A stretch of 15,575 nucleotides of DNA from an uncultured bacterium (GTDB taxonomy: Bacteria > Actinomycetota > Coriobacteriia > Coriobacteriales > Eggerthellaceae). The position numbers and the translations under genes were made by a program. The stretch covers positions 1 through 15,575 of the forward strand of contig CAJMOJ010000047.1 in assembly GCA_905215035.1 (NCBI GenBank). The letters are read 5' to 3'. Under the pieces are notes generated by a model. That model was given only the letters and a program-made list of their open reading frames with translations, ran no database searches and was not told where the DNA came from. Of the stretch, positions 13,456 to 15,575 are shown in pieces. Numbering within the stretch: position 1 is the stretch's first letter; each line of letters begins with the position of its first letter.

Positions 13456-14297
13456 ATGAATATTAACCGACGCTTTCATCACTACGATCATCGCGATCAT
13501 CACAATCACCACGACATGAATTCTCATGGCAGAAATATGCAAGAATCTAATACCCCCATTAAAGACAATCGCTTTACTAGTAAACCAGAAATCAAACCTA
13601 ATACCACAGAGTCTATTGATGCCTTAGAAGATATTGACCATCGCCTTTTCCATCGCCTTAAGCAGATACAAAAAGGCGCTTTACGATACGCTCATCTACA
13701 ACACGGTTCGCAAATTGCACGAGGAAGAGATGCCTCACGTGGACAGGGTCGTGTTCTAAAAACGCTTATATTGACGCCAGAAATATCCCAAAGAGAATTA
13801 CAAAATATGCTCGATATGCGCAGCAATCATTAGCCGAATTGCTTTCAAAACTAGAATTGAAAGAATATATCATCCGTAAGGCTGATGAAAGTGATCGACG
13901 TAAGCAAATTATTCGTCTTACTGATAAAGGACGCATAGCAGCTGAAGAACTCAATCAAGATCAATCTCGATTTCCGTTCTTTGATTGTCTTTCGCACGAA
14001 GAAAAAGATCAGCTTGAACATTATCTTATGCGTATTACTCAACATCTTGATACTACGATTGATGAATTATCAAAAGACAATAAAAAAAGGGACAGAAAAA
14101 CTAAAATGCATAGGCATGCGCATGCTCTCGGCAAAGAAATACCCAATGAATCCCTTTTACGAAATACCATGCAAGAAAAAATGCACACTGAAATTAATAC
14201 CGATCAAAATATTTATGCAGATGATCAAGAATTCTGCGATCACAACTGCCGAGGATGCCAGTTAAAAATGCAAGGAGACTGTTCGCTTCGTGGTTAA
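13456..14297 (+). pseudogene. MarR-family regulator split by a one-base frameshift; His-rich N-terminus, Cys-rich C-terminus
   Basis: Two frames overlap into one gene. The first (13456-13833) gives residues up to GQGRVLKTLILTPEISQRELQNMLDMR, the first helices of a MarR winged helix-turn-helix, then runs into TAG. One frame over, from 13824, QSLAELLSKLELKEYIIRKADESDRRKQIIRLTDKG continues the recognition helix and the DRR wing without loss. Restoring one base near 13822-13825 (AGCAA from perhaps AGCCAA) gives about 280 residues. The N-terminus has eight His in residues 8-24 (HHYDHRDHHNHH...), and the end has CDHNCRGCQLKMQGDC, both possible metal sites. GAGGAG lies 12 bases before the ATG. No slippery heptamer is present, so programmed frameshifting is unlikely; a mutation or a sequencing error is more likely. 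Confidence 0.85.
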
Positions 14298-14569
14298 TCG
14301 TCAATAGTTCTGTGTATTTCTCTATGATTCCCCGCATCATCCACAGATCAAACTTTCACTCCTATGGGCTTATCAAGCACGATTTTAAAAGTACATAAAC
14401 AAATGCACCCGCAAAATTGCGGGTGCATCTAATTCTTAAGCCATTTTGGGCTACTTTATATAATGCAATCGGCATAAAGCAAAAGGTTGTACGAAGCTAA
14501 TGGAGAAGTCTAGTTTTATACCACTAATCCTCCCCTTTATTACTAAAGCCTCATCAAAACAACGATGGC
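14298..14569. other. Intergenic region between convergent MarR and SDR genes
   Basis: About 270 bases with no convincing reading frame. The only clear structure is the GC-rich hairpin at 14403-14428. A TATAAT occurs at 14459-14464 on the plus strand but has no good -35 partner and no gene to serve. Confidence 0.5.
14403..14428. terminator. Hairpin between convergent genes, probable terminator
   Basis: ATGCACCCGC (14403-14412) pairs perfectly with GCGGGTGCAT (14419-14428) across AAAATT; two more A-T pairs are possible inside. On the minus strand it is followed by TTTGTTTATG, so it can end SDR transcripts; on the plus strand it is followed only by CTAATTCTT, a weaker signal for MarR transcripts. 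Confidence 0.65.
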
Positions 14570-15322
14570 TTAGGTATGCATATGGATGCCACCATCAACC
14601 ATGAATGATTGGCCAGTAAAGTAACCACCATCATCACTCGTCAGGAATACAATTAGAGGTGCACAATCCTCTTCAGTAGTACCAATTCTGCCAAGTGGAC
14701 TCTTAGCTTCAAGATTCTTCAAGGCTTGAGGTTGAGTCTCACGGAAGAAGTCTGTTGCAATAATAGGAAGGAACACATTGACGGTGATACCATACTTTCC
14801 CCACTCACGAGCAGCTGTACGAGTAATCGCACGAATAGCTTCTTTTGCCATACCATATGCGCCAAAGCCTTCATTGCCATCATAACCCGCTGCTGATGCG
14901 GTATTAATGATACGTCCATGACCGCTTTCCTTAAGATAAGGGAAGCATTCCTTCATGAATAACAAACTAGCCAATGCACCGCTCTTGAATGCAGTCATAG
15001 CATAATCAATGTCAATGTTTTCAATCTCGCAATATGCCATTGAACCCTGTGCGCAGTTAATCAAAATATCCACGCCGCCAAATTCACTAACACAACTGCT
15101 AACAACATTCTTGATCTGCTCAGGCTCCATAACATCACAAGCAACAGGAAGAACTGCCGCACCTTCAGCAGCTAATTCGGCCTTTAACTCTTCGAGTTTT
15201 TCCATTCTGCGGGCACAAACACAGACATTGGCACCATTTTCTGCCAAAACTTTTGCAAGTCCGCGACCGACCCCAGAGCTTGCGCCCGTAACGATAGCTG
15301 TTCTACCTTCAAGTTTTTTCAT
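14570..15322 (-). CDS. Short-chain dehydrogenase/reductase (SDR), FabG-like
   Basis: 250 residues, classical SDR length. Motifs in order: cofactor loop TGASSGVG (12-19), CARR at 36-39 (basic residues after strand 2 suggest NADP(H)), CDV at 62-64, NCAQG at 89-93 in place of the usual NNAG, catalytic S143 in INTASAAG, and Y156-G-M-A-K160. The end, FTGQSFMVDGGIHMHT, is the typical C-terminal VDGG. It oxidises or reduces a hydroxyl/keto substrate in the cytoplasm; 3-oxoacyl-ACP reductase, a hydroxysteroid or sugar-alcohol dehydrogenase are all possible and I cannot choose. GAGGAG precedes the ATG by nine bases. It stands alone with its own upstream dyad. Confidence 0.9.
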   Translation of the reverse strand: MKKLEGRTAIVTGASSGVGRGLAKVLAENGANVCVCARRMEKLEELKAELAAEGAAVLPVACDVMEPEQIKNVVSSCVSEFGGVDILINCAQGSMAYCEIENIDIDYAMTAFKSGALASLLFMKECFPYLKESGHGRIINTASAAGYDGNEGFGAYGMAKEAIRAITRTAAREWGKYGITVNVFLPIIATDFFRETQPQALKNLEAKSPLGRIGTTEEDCAPLIVFLTSDDGGYFTGQSFMVDGGIHMHT

Positions 15323-15352
15323 GCTATCAAACTCCTCTCGTGAGATTATTTA

Positions 15353-15379
15353 ATTGAACTATAGCACCACGAAGTTCAA
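15353..15379. promoter_or_regulatory. Inverted repeat upstream of the SDR gene
   Basis: TTGAACT (15354-15360) pairs with AGTTCAA (15373-15379) with 12 bases between, and flanking A/T bases extend it imperfectly. On the minus strand TTGAAC and TATAGT-like elements overlap it, so it could be an operator over the SDR promoter. Regulator unknown. Confidence 0.35.
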
Positions 15380-15575
15380 ATTATGAGTTAGAGGAAAAAC
15401 AGGACACAAGACATAAGAGATCGGTAGTTCAATAACCACTCACGGCATAAAATAGCAACATATACGTCAAAGATAGAACATGACATTATAGATAGAGCAC
15501 ATTGAGAAAAGTGAATAAAAAACAATAAATGCCCTGCATGAGTAGAACGTCCTATCCTCCCACGGACTACACCGC
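15380..15575. other. Right-end intergenic sequence, no gene seen
   Basis: About 195 AT-rich bases at the window edge. No reading frame of plausible composition, RNA gene or repeat was recognised; it may hold upstream signals for a gene outside the window. Confidence 0.4.

Noticed and set aside
13816..13840. Programmed -1 frameshift in the MarR gene
   Set aside because: No X-XXY-YYZ slippery heptamer and no obvious downstream pseudoknot at the junction; a simple indel fits better.
14459..14464. TATAAT box for a plus-strand small RNA
   Set aside because: No -35 at proper distance and no downstream structure or terminator on that strand.

Overview
The window carries about fifteen protein genes, most on the minus strand, with short intergenic gaps, overlapping stop/start codons and moderate-to-low GC (roughly the mid-40s % by eye). 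The gene content (DUF5692 membrane protein, NapH-like polyferredoxin, DUF4405 protein, SDR dehydrogenase, lipoprotein PstS) suits an anaerobic or microaerophilic Gram-positive-type gut or oral bacterium. Coriobacteriia (Actinomycetota) is my best guess and a clostridial host is the alternative; I cannot settle this by reading. No tRNA, rRNA, insertion sequence or CRISPR array was seen.

Layout. 1-385: tail of an EamA/DMT-type transporter (+). 490-1982: a two-gene minus operon, a GyrI-like protein coupled by an ATGA overlap to a membrane polyferredoxin with two [4Fe-4S] motifs. 2126-3708: on the plus strand, a remnant resembling a TetR ligand-binding half without its DNA-binding half, then a DUF5692 multi-pass membrane protein, ending at a strong hairpin. 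3874-4971: a minus operon of a flavodoxin-fold NAD(P)H oxidoreductase and a His-rich DUF4405 membrane protein, divergent from a TetR regulator (5139-5708). 5755-6747: a D-2-hydroxyacid dehydrogenase. 6889-10434: the phosphate operon pstS-pstC-pstA-pstB (minus), with a Pho-box-like direct repeat and a nested inverted repeat upstream, and no phoU in the window. 10574-11795: a YigZ/IMPACT gene followed by a small membrane protein whose frame continues in a Lys/Glu-rich tail beyond its stop codon. 11989-12462: MsrA with a forced TTG start. 12594-12992: a small four-helix membrane protein. 13000-13455: a regulatory region with an 18-bp-arm palindrome and a second, diverged copy of its core. 13456-14297: a MarR regulator split by a one-base frameshift, with a His-rich N-terminus and a Cys-rich C-terminus. 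14570-15322: an SDR dehydrogenase. 15323-15575: non-coding as far as I can see.

How the parts fit. The pst operon is a complete high-affinity phosphate importer, presumably induced by phosphate starvation through the upstream box. Its most striking property is that the two halves of PstS are in swapped order: the SREDGSGT half comes first and the AGSSSV half last, a circular permutation of the usual binding protein. Two other operons pair a soluble protein with a membrane redox protein (GyrI-like plus polyferredoxin; flavodoxin reductase plus DUF4405), which hints at membrane electron transfer. The MarR locus looks self-regulated and possibly metal- or redox-responsive, but in this sequence it is broken.
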